64,000 nt of DNA from AP-15 sp963797115 (lineage in GTDB: Bacteria; Pseudomonadota; Alphaproteobacteria; ATCC43930; CGMCC-115725): NCBI GenBank assembly GCA_963797115.1, contig CAWCOH010000001.1, forward strand, positions 1,116,001 to 1,180,000, in the 5' to 3' direction. This document shows, in pieces, positions 51,732-60,709 of the stretch. Under the pieces are notes generated by a model that was not told the origin of the DNA, did not search any database, and was given only the letters and a program-made list of their open reading frames with translations. A program made the position numbers and the translations under genes. The first letter of the stretch is position 1, and the number at the start of each line of letters is the position of its first letter.

Positions 51732-52544
51732 TTAAGTCCCACCGTTACCGGCGATGAATTCGAGCGTCGCCTCGGCGCAGCGCTCGGCGTGGCTCGCCGC
51801 TACGTGGTAGGAGTTCCCCGGGAGGACCAGCAGACTGGAATTCCCGATTTGCTGCTGCCACGCCCGAGTCTCATCGACCGAGGCTAGCCCGCTGCCGTCG
51901 GTCGTGATCACGAAGGTCGGGCACCGGATCTGCGGCAAGTCGGCTCTGATGTCGGCGCAGGCGATCGTCTTCATGAAGCCGATCTGGGTCGAGACTGCGG
52001 TGCGTCCCATGAACTTGATCCACCACTCGACGCCCTCGGCAGGAAAGGAGCCGCCGAGGCGGCCTGCCATCGTGCGCCGCGCCCAATACTCGACGCCGCG
52101 GCGTTCGAATTCCTCGGCCAGCTCGGGTGCTCGCTCGGCCGCACCCTCACGCATTGGCGGCGGCGTGCCGACAACCGTCAAGGTGAGCACTCGTTCGGGC
52201 TGGCGCGCAGCGAAGGCACGAGCGACGGTACCCCCGATCTTGGCGCCGACGAGGTGAAAGCGCTCGATGCCGAGCGTGTCCATCAGCCGCACGAAGTCGC
52301 CGATGACGATGTCGAGCGTCCAAGGAAAGTCGCGCGGCATAGGCGTCGACGCGCCAAAGCCGCGCATGTCCGGGCGGACCACCCGGAAGCGGCGGGCGAG
52401 GCCGGGCACCCAGCCATACCACGCCGCTCCGCTCTCGGCATTGCCGTGCAGCAACAGGATCGCTTCCGCCTCCCGCCAGGGATCGGTGAAGTCGTCGACG
52501 AGGTAGTGCAGCTGCCCGTCCGGTGGACATGGGAGTGTCGACAT
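51732..52544 (-). CDS. Alpha/beta-hydrolase-fold protein with Lys at the nucleophile position
   Basis: The 270-residue protein starts MSTLPCPPDGQLHYLVDDFT from ATG 52542-52544 (GGGGA upstream) and has the canonical fold: AILLLHGNAESGAAWYGWVP (oxyanion loop), VVRPDMRGFGASTPMPRDFP and a C-terminal LPGNSYHVAASHAER with His. The nucleophile elbow, normally G-x-S-x-G, reads LVGAKIGGTVARAFAA, so Lys replaces Ser. Unless another residue serves, it may not be a classical Ser hydrolase. It converges with the orphan gene 12 bases away. Confidence 0.85.
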   Translation of the reverse strand: MSTLPCPPDGQLHYLVDDFTDPWREAEAILLLHGNAESGAAWYGWVPGLARRFRVVRPDMRGFGASTPMPRDFPWTLDIVIGDFVRLMDTLGIERFHLVGAKIGGTVARAFAARQPERVLTLTVVGTPPPMREGAAERAPELAEEFERRGVEYWARRTMAGRLGGSFPAEGVEWWIKFMGRTAVSTQIGFMKTIACADIRADLPQIRCPTFVITTDGSGLASVDETRAWQQQIGNSSLLVLPGNSYHVAASHAERCAEATLEFIAGNGGT

Positions 52545-52571
52545 TACGCTATCCCCTGGCAAAAACTGACT

Positions 52572-53057
52572 TTATCCGGGCTGGTAGGTCAGAGTCAGCG
52601 CCGCGACGCCGGCCGCGACATTGAGGCCGGTGTTGCCTTCGATGCTGAGCGGCTGGAGCGAGATCGTTCTTCCAGAGCCGCCGACCAGTACATTGGCGCC
52701 GACCCCGACGCCTGCGGTGGCACTTGCTGTGGCGCCGCCATACGATCCGGCCAGAGAGCCAGGCGCCGGATTGGTCGTCGGCGCCAATACCGTCCAAACC
52801 AGGACCCCACCCGACGTATAGCCGATGTCGACGCCGAATTTGTCGATCGAGCCGACATAGTGTTGCGGCGGGCCTCCCGGCGGCGCGAAGTTGCAGTTGA
52901 CCGACTTCGATGAGCCGAAGATAAACCCAAAGCCGCTGGACACGTTGCAGGTGAGCACGCCGGCCTTAACACCCTGCGCCTCCACCGGCGCCCCATACAT
53001 AAAGGTGCCAGCTACGAGGCCGATCGTGCCGAACGCTACCGCTAGTTTCCTAGCCAT
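52572..53057 (-). CDS. DUF992 secreted protein
   Basis: The 161-residue protein has a signal peptide (LAVAFGTIGLVAGTFMYGAP, cleavage near VEA-QG). The DUF992 core follows: GVLTCNVSSGFGFIFGSSKS and VNCNFAPPGG with two Cys, then HYVGSIDKFGVDIGYTSGGV and a glycine-rich SYGGATASATAGVGVGANVL. This family is restricted mainly to alphaproteobacteria and is of unknown, probably envelope-linked, function. ATG 53055-53057 begins MARKLAVAF. Confidence 0.88.
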   Translation of the reverse strand: MARKLAVAFGTIGLVAGTFMYGAPVEAQGVKAGVLTCNVSSGFGFIFGSSKSVNCNFAPPGGPPQHYVGSIDKFGVDIGYTSGGVLVWTVLAPTTNPAPGSLAGSYGGATASATAGVGVGANVLVGGSGRTISLQPLSIEGNTGLNVAAGVAALTLTYQPG

Positions 53058-53471
53058 TCCGTCAATCTCCTGCTTGCCAAATTCCCCCGGTCGAGGCGCC
53101 AAGCCTCAACGGCCGGTCATATAAACCGGTTCCCTGATCTTGTGCCACGGTTTCTTGACCTCGCGTTTCGCGTGCCCGCTGCAGCTCGACCCTACGTTTC
53201 GTTGACCGTCGATGCAGGCGCGGCTCGCGAAGATCTGCGACAACAGATGCGAGGAACCGAACTTAAGAGGCCGCCGAGCGTTGAGGCCAAAACGGTGGGA
53301 TCTCGGCATGCCAGGCGAGGTGCAAGCAAGCGAAAACCCCGCGATGATGCTCGGCATGTGGCAATCAACTCTTCGCAAATTTATTCCGCTCGCGCCCGAC
53401 GCGATTTTTTGGAACAATCGGCTTCTGCGGCCTCCGTGGGGGCCGTGAACCGAATTCGACAGGAAGCTGAC
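53058..53471. other. 414-base gap before the cold-shock gene
   Basis: No supported gene. Several open frames have no family-like content. The region upstream of the TTG start likely holds the promoter and leader of the cold-shock gene; no consensus boxes stand out. Confidence 0.35.
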
Positions 53472-54089
53472 TTGATCAGAGACAGGAATTTTCGTCAGAC
53501 CCGACGCCGCGACTTCGACGATGACGGTTACGACCCGCATCTCCGAGAATTCGGAGCTACGCCGCGCTTTAGCCCAGCACGGTTCGAGACCCCCTCCGGA
53601 CCGCCGGTCCGTGCGGTTGTCAAATGGTTCAAGCCGGAAAGAGGATTTGGCTTCGTCGAGCTCACCGATGGCTCCGGGGACGCCTTTCTTCATGCGACGG
53701 TCCTCGAACGCAACGGTATCGCCGCAGTGCAGCCGGGCGAAACGCTCGAGGTCCGGGTGGCACCCGGTCAGAAAGGGCCGCAAGTCACCGAGGTCCTCAG
53801 CGTTGACAGCAGCACCGCCGCACCAGCAACGCCGCGGCGTTCTGCCTACCCAGCCGCCAACCGGCCATCGCTCGAGACGGCTGTCGAAGAGGCAGGCACG
53901 GTCAAGTGGTTCAACGCGCAGAAAGGCTTCGGCTTCATTGTTCGCGAAGGCGGCGGCAAGGATGCCTTTGTGCACGCTTCGGTGCTGGAGCGCTCCGGCA
54001 TCGGCACCCTCAGTGAAGGCCAGCGCGTGCTGATCGACATCGCCGAGGGCCGCAAAGGCCCCGAAGCCGTCAGGGTCCGCCTAGCGTAG
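53472..54089 (+). CDS. Cold-shock protein with two CSD domains
   Basis: The 205-residue protein has a charged N-terminus (IRDRNFRQTRRRDFDDDGYD) and two cold-shock domains. The first has AVVKWFKPERGFGFVELTDG and DAFLHATVLERNG; the second has GTVKWFNAQKGFGFIVREGG and DAFVHASVLERSG. Both RNP1 (K-G-F-G-F-I or R-G-F-G-F-V) and RNP2 (FLHA, FVHA) sites are present, so it should bind single-stranded nucleic acid. TTG 53472 has AGGAAG just upstream, the usual start in this two-domain group. Likely stress-induced. Confidence 0.88.
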   Translation: MIRDRNFRQTRRRDFDDDGYDPHLREFGATPRFSPARFETPSGPPVRAVVKWFKPERGFGFVELTDGSGDAFLHATVLERNGIAAVQPGETLEVRVAPGQKGPQVTEVLSVDSSTAAPATPRRSAYPAANRPSLETAVEEAGTVKWFNAQKGFGFIVREGGGKDAFVHASVLERSGIGTLSEGQRVLIDIAEGRKGPEAVRVRLA

Positions 54090-54195
54090 AACAGAACGGC
54101 CACGCCGCCGAGGGCCGAAAGAGGCGGATGGATTTTGGCGCGGCGATAGTCTTTCCCGACTAAAAGATGCCGCCGGGCGTACTCGCTCAGGCGCT

Positions 54196-54453
54196 GGAGG
54201 CTCGCGCGAATTGCTCTGGCTTGGGGATCAAATGCACTCCTCGGCCGTTCAGCAAGGTGGCCAGCGATTGGGCGAACTGGGCAGCCGATTGGTGTGCGAA
54301 ACGATCATCGGCATGCTCAAGGGCGACCCTAACAGTTACCTCAACAATCGCCACGATCCAGAATTGAAAAACAATGGGATAGACGTCAGACCGGGACGAG
54401 GTGGCGTAATCCGAAATCTCTCGGACATACTCAGCTCCGCGGGAGTCGTCTAA
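54196..54453 (+). pseudogene. Heme peroxidase C-terminal remnant
   Basis: The plus strand encodes RLGELGSRLVCETIIGMLKG, DPNSYLNNRHDPELKNNG and GGVIRNLSDILSSAGVV, ending in a stop. This is the C-terminal end of an animal-type heme peroxidase-family protein, with R-L-G-x-x-G-S-R as a hallmark. No start or heme-binding part is upstream, so it is a remnant. The gap 54090-54564 contains nothing else I can support. Confidence 0.5.
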
Positions 54454-54564
54454 TCCGGATACGAAACTTCCGGTCACGGCGCTTCGTCCGGCGCGCCGGT
54501 GAGCCGGCAAGGGTGGCCCGGCAGAGGAAAATATTCGACGACGGAGGGCCAGTCTGGCCCACTG

Positions 54565-54815
54565 TCACGCGCGTTTCATCAGGCGGATAAGGGCTAGGAG
54601 GACAATCGCGCCGACGACTGCGGCGATAATCGATCCGATCAGTCCGCCAGCGGCTATGCCAAACAAGCCTAACAACCAGCCGCCGATCAGCGCGCCGACA
54701 ACGCCGACCACGATGTTGCCGATAAGCCCAAAGCCGCCTCCGTCATGATCTGCCCAGCGATCCAGCCGGCGATAGCACCGATCACCAAGAAGATGATGAA
54801 ACCTGTAGGTGTCAT
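54565..54815 (-). pseudogene. YeaQ/GlsB-family stress membrane protein, single -1 frameshift
   Basis: From ATG 54813-54815 the frame reads MTPTGFIIFLVIGAIAGWIA and GQIMT. Then one G appears to be missing near 54738-54742 (plus strand), and the remaining GGGFGLIGNIVVGVVGALIG continues in the next frame to the stop at 54565-54567. Adding that base restores a protein of about 83 residues with the transglycosylase-associated (YeaQ/YmgE) three-helix glycine-zipper layout. Probably a base-call error. Confidence 0.75.
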
Positions 54816-55077
54816 TTCGCCTCGGCCTCCTGGTAGCGGACCCTAACGGTCCGCGATTGCCGCAAGGCACTGACATGCAACGGCAGCGTTGTCACGGTCG
54901 GTTGCAGGAGTGTCTTCGCCGACGCGATCATTTGGAAATCGACACGCTTGCGTCCCAGGTACCGAAATAAGGGTCTCGCTCGACCGGATCGTCGGATTAA
55001 CTGGTTCACGCGTGCGGCTGGCTGAAAAGTGGTTTCCCTGCTCGACCGGGTGCCACTTTTTATAGCAACATACCGCC

Positions 55078-56295
55078 ATGCTCAGTCCTTTGACCTTCGG
55101 CCGGGACTCCCGGGTCAATCTGCTGCTCGGCGCCGGTCACTTCCTCTCCCATTTCTATCAGCTCTGTCTGCCGCCCTTGTTTATCGCGTGGCAGCAGGCC
55201 TTTGACGTTTCGTTCGCCGAGCTCGGTGTGGCGATTGCCGTGATGTCGGGCACCGCGGCGCTGCTGCAGACGCCGATTGGGTTTCTCGTCGACCGCTACG
55301 GGGCCCGCCCGTTCCTGATCGGCGGCACCTTGATCATGACGCTGTCGATTGCCGCCATGGGATTCACCACAGCCTATTGGCAGGTCGTCCTTCTGGCATT
55401 GCTTTCGGGTGTCGGCAGCTCGGTCTTCCACCCGGCGGATTACGCGATTTTGAGCGGCTCGATCGACCCGAAGCGGCTCGGTCGGTCGTTTGCGTTTCAC
55501 ACCTTCACCGGCAATATCGGCTTCGCCGTCGCGCCGCCGGCAACGGCGGCGCTGATGCTGTTGCTCGGCTGGCGGGGTGCCTTGATGTTCGTCGGGTTGC
55601 TGGGACTCCCGGTGGTGCTGGCGATCATTTGGCAGAGCCGGATCCTGATCGATCAAGCACGACAGCCATTGAGAAGGCCGGAAACTGCAGTATCGAGCGC
55701 CCGCTTGCTGTTGAGCCGATCGGTGCTGATGTTCTTCGCCTTTTTCATGGTCTCGTCGATGGCGGGTGCCGGCATCTCGTCGTGGCTGATCACCATACTC
55801 CACCGGGTGCATGGGCTGCCGCTCGCGGCCGCCGCCTCGGCGCTGACCGGGTATATGATCGGACAGACCGGCGGGGTGCTTGCCGGCGGCTGGGTGGCTG
55901 ACCGCACCGATCGCCACCTGCCGTTCGTCGTGGTTCTGACGATCGGCGCGGCGGCGCTGTTGTTGCTGACCGGGGTCGTGTCGCTGGCCGAATTGCCGAC
56001 GATTGCGGTGCTGTTCGTCGCCGGGGTCATGACCGGGGCGAGCCGCACGCCGCGGGATGTGATGGTCAAGGGCGCCGCGCCTTCGGGACAGATCGGCAAG
56101 GTGTTCGGCTTCGTAAGCTCCGGCATGTCTCTGGGCGCGGCGATCATGCCGGTACCCTACGGCATGATCATCGACGTCGGCAGGCCCGATCTCGTGCTGG
56201 TCGTCGTCGCGGCGTTGCTGCTATTAAGTTTGCTGTGTGCCGGCGGCGCCCGCGTCGGGTTCCGCCGCATTCCGATACCGGTCGCCGCGGAATAA
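55078..56295 (+). CDS. MFS transporter, FSR-like
   Basis: A 405-residue protein with twelve predicted membrane helices. The loop 2-3 motif reads GFLVDRYGARPFLIGGTLIM, and the second half has GGVLAGGWVADRTDRHLPFV. An N-terminal GAGHFLSHFYQLCLPPLFIA with an early His resembles fosmidomycin-resistance-type MFS members. The exported or imported substrate is unknown. The MBL hydrolase gene follows after 39 bases, so they may be co-transcribed. Confidence 0.9.
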   Translation: MLSPLTFGRDSRVNLLLGAGHFLSHFYQLCLPPLFIAWQQAFDVSFAELGVAIAVMSGTAALLQTPIGFLVDRYGARPFLIGGTLIMTLSIAAMGFTTAYWQVVLLALLSGVGSSVFHPADYAILSGSIDPKRLGRSFAFHTFTGNIGFAVAPPATAALMLLLGWRGALMFVGLLGLPVVLAIIWQSRILIDQARQPLRRPETAVSSARLLLSRSVLMFFAFFMVSSMAGAGISSWLITILHRVHGLPLAAAASALTGYMIGQTGGVLAGGWVADRTDRHLPFVVVLTIGAAALLLLTGVVSLAELPTIAVLFVAGVMTGASRTPRDVMVKGAAPSGQIGKVFGFVSSGMSLGAAIMPVPYGMIIDVGRPDLVLVVVAALLLLSLLCAGGARVGFRRIPIPVAAE

Positions 56296-56334
56296 GCCGA
56301 ACCGGATTGAGAGAGATTGCGACAGGAGAGAGCT

Positions 56335-57207
56335 ATGCGCAGGGTCGGACCGAACTCGTTCACCGAAATCTATTTCGCCGGCTGCAATCCGAGCTTTGTC
56401 GAGACCAGCGACGGCTACGTCATGATCAACTCGCCGCAGCAGCCGATCGACGCGGTGCGCTGGCGCGAGCGCATGGAGGAAAAAGCGCCGATCCGCTATC
56501 TGATCAACACCGAGCCGCATGGCGACCACATCTCGGGCAACGCCTATTTCCCGAACGTTACGGTCGTTGGGCAGGTCAAGCTCCAGGAATGCTTCGAGCG
56601 CTATCTCTATGCCTTCGGCACTCTCGAGGAGAAGCGCGAGCGCTTCAAGGAAACCGACCCGGATAGCGTCTGGCTCGTGGGGCACCCGGACTATCCGGCA
56701 TCGAACCCGCCGAAGATGACCTTCACCGACACGTTGACCCTCAATGTCGGCAACCACACCTTCAACATCATCCATATGCCGGGGCACACGGCACCACAGA
56801 CCTCTGTCCTGGTGCCCGAAGAGGGGGTCGTCTTCACCGGCGACAACGTCTTCTACAAGTGCCGGTCGTGGCTCCAGGAGTGCGATCCCTGGGAGTGGCT
56901 CGAGGCGCTCGAGAGCATCGAGGCGCTCGATGTCGAGACGATCATCCCGGGGCACGGCGATCCCTGCTCCAAGGCCTATTTGAAGGAGCAGAGCCAGATC
57001 GTCGAGAATTGGGTCGGCTATATCGAGCGCTTCGTCGATCGCGGCCTGACCCCCGACGAGATCCTGAAAGAGCCGCTGGAGGTCACCAAGCAGGATCCCT
57101 ATCCGATCGGCCAGCGCCTCTTTATCCATGATGAGAGGCTAACTGGCATGATCGTCCGCAACCTCCACCAGCGCATCCTCGACAAGAAGCAGCAGCCCAG
57201 CGCCTAA
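56335..57207 (+). CDS. MBL-fold metallo-hydrolase with altered first metal His
   Basis: The 290-residue protein starts MRRVGPNSFTEIYFAGCNPS from ATG 56335 with AGGAGAG upstream. The zinc motif is INTEPHGDHISGNAYF: H-x-D-H is present but the first His of H-x-H-x-D-H is replaced by Glu (E-P-H-G-D-H). Later ligands MPGHTAPQTSVL, VVFTGDNVFY and IPGHGDPCSK are intact. It may bind one metal or use Glu as ligand. Follows the MFS gene. Confidence 0.88.
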   Translation: MRRVGPNSFTEIYFAGCNPSFVETSDGYVMINSPQQPIDAVRWRERMEEKAPIRYLINTEPHGDHISGNAYFPNVTVVGQVKLQECFERYLYAFGTLEEKRERFKETDPDSVWLVGHPDYPASNPPKMTFTDTLTLNVGNHTFNIIHMPGHTAPQTSVLVPEEGVVFTGDNVFYKCRSWLQECDPWEWLEALESIEALDVETIIPGHGDPCSKAYLKEQSQIVENWVGYIERFVDRGLTPDEILKEPLEVTKQDPYPIGQRLFIHDERLTGMIVRNLHQRILDKKQQPSA

Positions 57208-57361
57208 GCACTCACCACGCACCACAAAGAACGCAAAGGGTTTGGCGGCGAACGAACCGCCAACGGCGAGCGCCTGCAGCCGGTCTGTCGGCACTCGCTG
57301 ACGCCGAAACGGGCATAGTCTCGGCAAAGCTCGGCGACGCGCGGGATCAGAGGACGCAAAT

Positions 57362-59865
57362 TTGCCGGCCACGGAACCATCTATCACCGATCGCGAGCCA
57401 AGTCCCGACGGGGCGAGCCCACCCGCCGTCGAAGCCGGTCGCCCGCTTCCCGCCGCTCTGCTCTATCGGCCCTGCGACCCGACCGAGTTGCCCTTCGAGC
57501 AGGTCGGCGAGGTCGCGGATCTCCTGGAGCCGATCGGCCAGGACCGAGCGGTCGAGGCGCTGCAATTCGCTGTGGCCATGCGACACAAGGGCTACAACGT
57601 CTACGCTCTCGGCGCCAGCGGGACCGGCAAGCATACGCTCGTCCGCGATCTGCTCCTGCGCCGCGCTGAGGCAATGCCGGCGCCACCCGACTGGTGTTAC
57701 GTCAACAATTTCGCCGACTCGCAAAAACCGCGACGCCTGCAGCTGCCGCCGGGACGCGGCAACGGGCTGCGTGAGGCGATGAAGCGGCTCGTCGAGGAAC
57801 TGCGCGCTGCCTTACCGGCGGCGTTTGAGCGCGACGACTACCGGGCGCGCCGCGATGTCATCGATCAGCAGTTTAAGCAGCGCAGCGAGCAGGCCTTTGG
57901 CGAATTGCAGCGGCGCGCGGAGCAAAAGGGCATCGCCTTGCTGCGCACGCCGATGGGGTTGGCGTTGGCCCCGCGGCGCGACGGCAAGGTGCTGACGCCG
58001 GAATTGTTCGAGGCGCTGCCCGAGGCGGAGCGCGAGCGCATTCAGCAGGACTTGGAAGGGGTGCAGGGCGAGCTCGAAGCTGTGATGCAGAAGGTGCCGC
58101 AATGGGAGCGCGAGCACCGTGAGGCATTACGCGAACTCAATCGCAACACGACGGGCGCCGCGATCGCGCTGATGATGGACGAGTTGCGCGCGGGTTACTG
58201 CGACTTTCCCGATGTCGTGCAGCATCTCGATGCGGTCGAGCAAGATATTAAAGAAAACGCCGACGATTTTCTGGCACCGGCGCAACCGCCTCAGGGCGTG
58301 CCGGCCCCAACTCCCGCCTTCGCCCCCGCGGAGAATGCCATGATCGAGGCGCGCTTTCGCCGCTATCAGGTCAATGTCATTGTCGACAATGGCGGCCAGC
58401 ACGGCGCTCCGGTGATCTACGAGGATAACCCGACACATCAAACATTGGTGGGCCGGGTCGAGTACATGGCCCGCTTCGGCACACTTATCACGGACTCCAA
58501 TCTTCTGACCCCGGGGGCACTACACCGCGCCAATGGCGGCTATCTGATGCTCGACGCCCAACGGCTGCTGACGGGAATTTGGGCTGGGCGTCGCTGAAGC
58601 GTGCCCTCAATGCCGGCGAGATTCGCATTGAGACGCTGGAGCAGCTGCTGAGCATGGCGAGCACCGTCTCGCTGCAGCCCGATCCGATCCCGCTCGACGT
58701 CAAGATCGTGCTGCTCGGTCCGCCATCGCTCTATTACCTGCTGAGCTCGCTCGACGAGGATTTCAAAGAGCTGTTCAAGATTGCCGCGGATTTCGACGAC
58801 CGCGTCGAACGCACACCGGAAACGACCCTGCTCTATGCGCGCTTTATCGCCGGCGTGGTGCGCCGCGAGAAGCTCCTTCCGTTCGACCGCGGCGCGGTGG
58901 CGCGCGTCGTCGAGCAGGCGGCGCGGCTGACCGGCGATGCCGACCGCCTGTCCGCCGGGCTGCGCGAGATCGTCGATCTGCTGCAGGAGGCGAACCAGCT
59001 GGCCGCCGACGCCGGCGGCGGTGTGGTGACGGCGGCCGAGGTGCAAAAGGCAATCGATGCGCAGTTCCGCCGCGGCGACCGAATCTACCGCCGTCTGCAG
59101 GAAGAGATCGGCCGCAGGACCATCCGTATCGAGACCGACGGTGAGCGGGTTGGCCAGGTCAACGGCCTCTCCGTGATGACTCTCGGCGGCCTTTCGTTCG
59201 GCAACCCGAGCCGCATCACTGCGCGCATCCGATTGGGCCGCGGCGAAGTCGTCGATATCGAGCGCGAAGTGGCACTCGGCGGCCCATTGCATTCTAAGGG
59301 TGTGTTGATCCTCAGCGGGTTTCTCGGCGGACGGTTTGGCAGCACCCGGCCGCTGTCGCTGAACGCCAGCCTCGTCTTCGAACAATCCTACGGCGGGGTC
59401 GACGGCGACAGCGCCTCGGCTGCCGAGCTTTTCGCTTTGTTGTCGGCGCTCGCCGATGCGCCGATCGACCAGTCCTTCGCCGTCACCGGCTCGATCGACC
59501 AGCTGGGTCGAATCCAAGCGATCGGCGGCGTCAACGAGAAGATCGAAGGATTTTTCGACGCCTGCCGGATTACCGGCTTCACCGGACGCCAGGGCGTCAT
59601 CATCCCGGCGAGCAACGTCAAGCATCTGATGCTGCGCCGCGATGTCGTCGCTGCAGCGGCCGAGGAGCGCTTCCGCATTTTCCCGATCGAGACCGTCGAC
59701 CAGGGTTTGGCGCTGCTGACCAGTCTTGAGGCGGGTGAACCTGGCGAGGACGAAAATTACCCCGCCGGCACGATCAACCACCGCATCGCCGCGCGGCTCG
59801 ACGCATTCGCCGCCAAAGCCGCGGAGCTGGCGCGGAGTGCGGCCATCACCCAAGGCCAGGCATGA
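57362..59865 (+). pseudogene. Lon-type (AAA_32/LonB-like) ATP-dependent protease, single -1 frameshift
   Basis: From TTG 57362 (GAGG eight bases upstream) the protein has an AAA_32-type ATPase domain with Walker A ALGASGTGKHTLVRD and an inserted coiled-coil region (about 150-260). The frame breaks near 58571-58585 after ANGGYLMLDAQRLLT. The next frame continues GWASLKRALNAGEIRIETLE through the Lon protease domain, with the Ser in VDGDSASAAELFA and the Lys in GGVNEKIEGFF, to the TGA at 59863-59865. One missing base restores about 834 residues. Catalytic dyad and Walker A are both intact, so the break may be artefactual. The stop overlaps the next start (ATGA). Confidence 0.85.
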
Positions 59866-60674
59866 CAGAAGACATCAAACGCGTTGTTGTTCCGCTCGAC
59901 GCCGTCTCGGAATCGAGCACCGCGATCGACACGGCAGCGCGTCTGGCAGCGCGCTGGCGCGTCCCGCTGCACGGCGTCTTTGTCGAAGACGAAGAGCTGA
60001 TCGGTCTCGCTGGTTTGCCGTTTGCGCGCCAAGTGACGCTGGGTGCCGGGCTGGAGCCCCTGACCAAGGATCATATCGAAGATCACTTTCGCGCCATTGC
60101 CGAGCGGACGCAGCGCGAGCTTGCCGCGGCAGCGCAGCGACACGGTGTGAAATGGTCGTTCGATATCCTGCGCGGTCCGCACTTTGCGGAAGCGGCCGGC
60201 GGCGAAGGCGATTTTGTCGTTGCCGGCGCGGCGACCCGCCCGATCGGCGGCTATTTCCGCATCTCGTCGCGATGCTGGGCGTGGACCGCGATGGTCTCCC
60301 GTCCTTTCCTGCTCGCCAGGCGCGCCTGGGCAAGCGGCGGTTCGGTCTTGACACTGCTGCGCCGCCGCAGCCTGCAATCGGCGCGCATGGTCGATATCGC
60401 AGCGCAGCTCGCAGCTTTCGGCAGCGGCCGTCTCACCGTCGCCGGAACGTCGGACCTACTTGATACGAACGATTTTCTGCCGTGGGTCTCCGGGCTGCTG
60501 GAGGGACATTCGCTGGATTTCCGGACCGAGCCCGCAGAACCCGAACCGGCCGCGCTGCGGCAAAGGATCATCGACCTCGATTGCCGACTACTCGTCCTCG
60601 AAGCCGGTGCCGGACCCGAAAATTTGCGTAAACTCGTCGAGCACCTGGCCTGCGACGTGCTGATCATCCGCTGA
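59862..60674 (+). CDS. Universal-stress-protein-like protein
   Basis: A 270-residue protein starting MTEDIKRVVVPLDAVSESST, with a USP-like first half (AARLAARWRVPLHGVFVEDE) and a second half ending LRKLVEHLACDVLIIR. The full G-x2-G-x9-G-[ST] ATP loop of USP is not clear, so nucleotide binding is uncertain. It overlaps the Lon-type protease stop by four bases and is probably co-produced as a stress-linked partner. Confidence 0.75.
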   Translation: MTEDIKRVVVPLDAVSESSTAIDTAARLAARWRVPLHGVFVEDEELIGLAGLPFARQVTLGAGLEPLTKDHIEDHFRAIAERTQRELAAAAQRHGVKWSFDILRGPHFAEAAGGEGDFVVAGAATRPIGGYFRISSRCWAWTAMVSRPFLLARRAWASGGSVLTLLRRRSLQSARMVDIAAQLAAFGSGRLTVAGTSDLLDTNDFLPWVSGLLEGHSLDFRTEPAEPEPAALRQRIIDLDCRLLVLEAGAGPENLRKLVEHLACDVLIIR

Positions 60675-60709
60675 TTGGAGACGGTCGCTAACGGGAAAGC
60701 GGCGCACCA

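Noticed and set aside
58540..59853. 437-codon minus-strand frame
   Set aside because: Antisense to the protease domain of the Lon-type gene, which has its catalytic residues intact.
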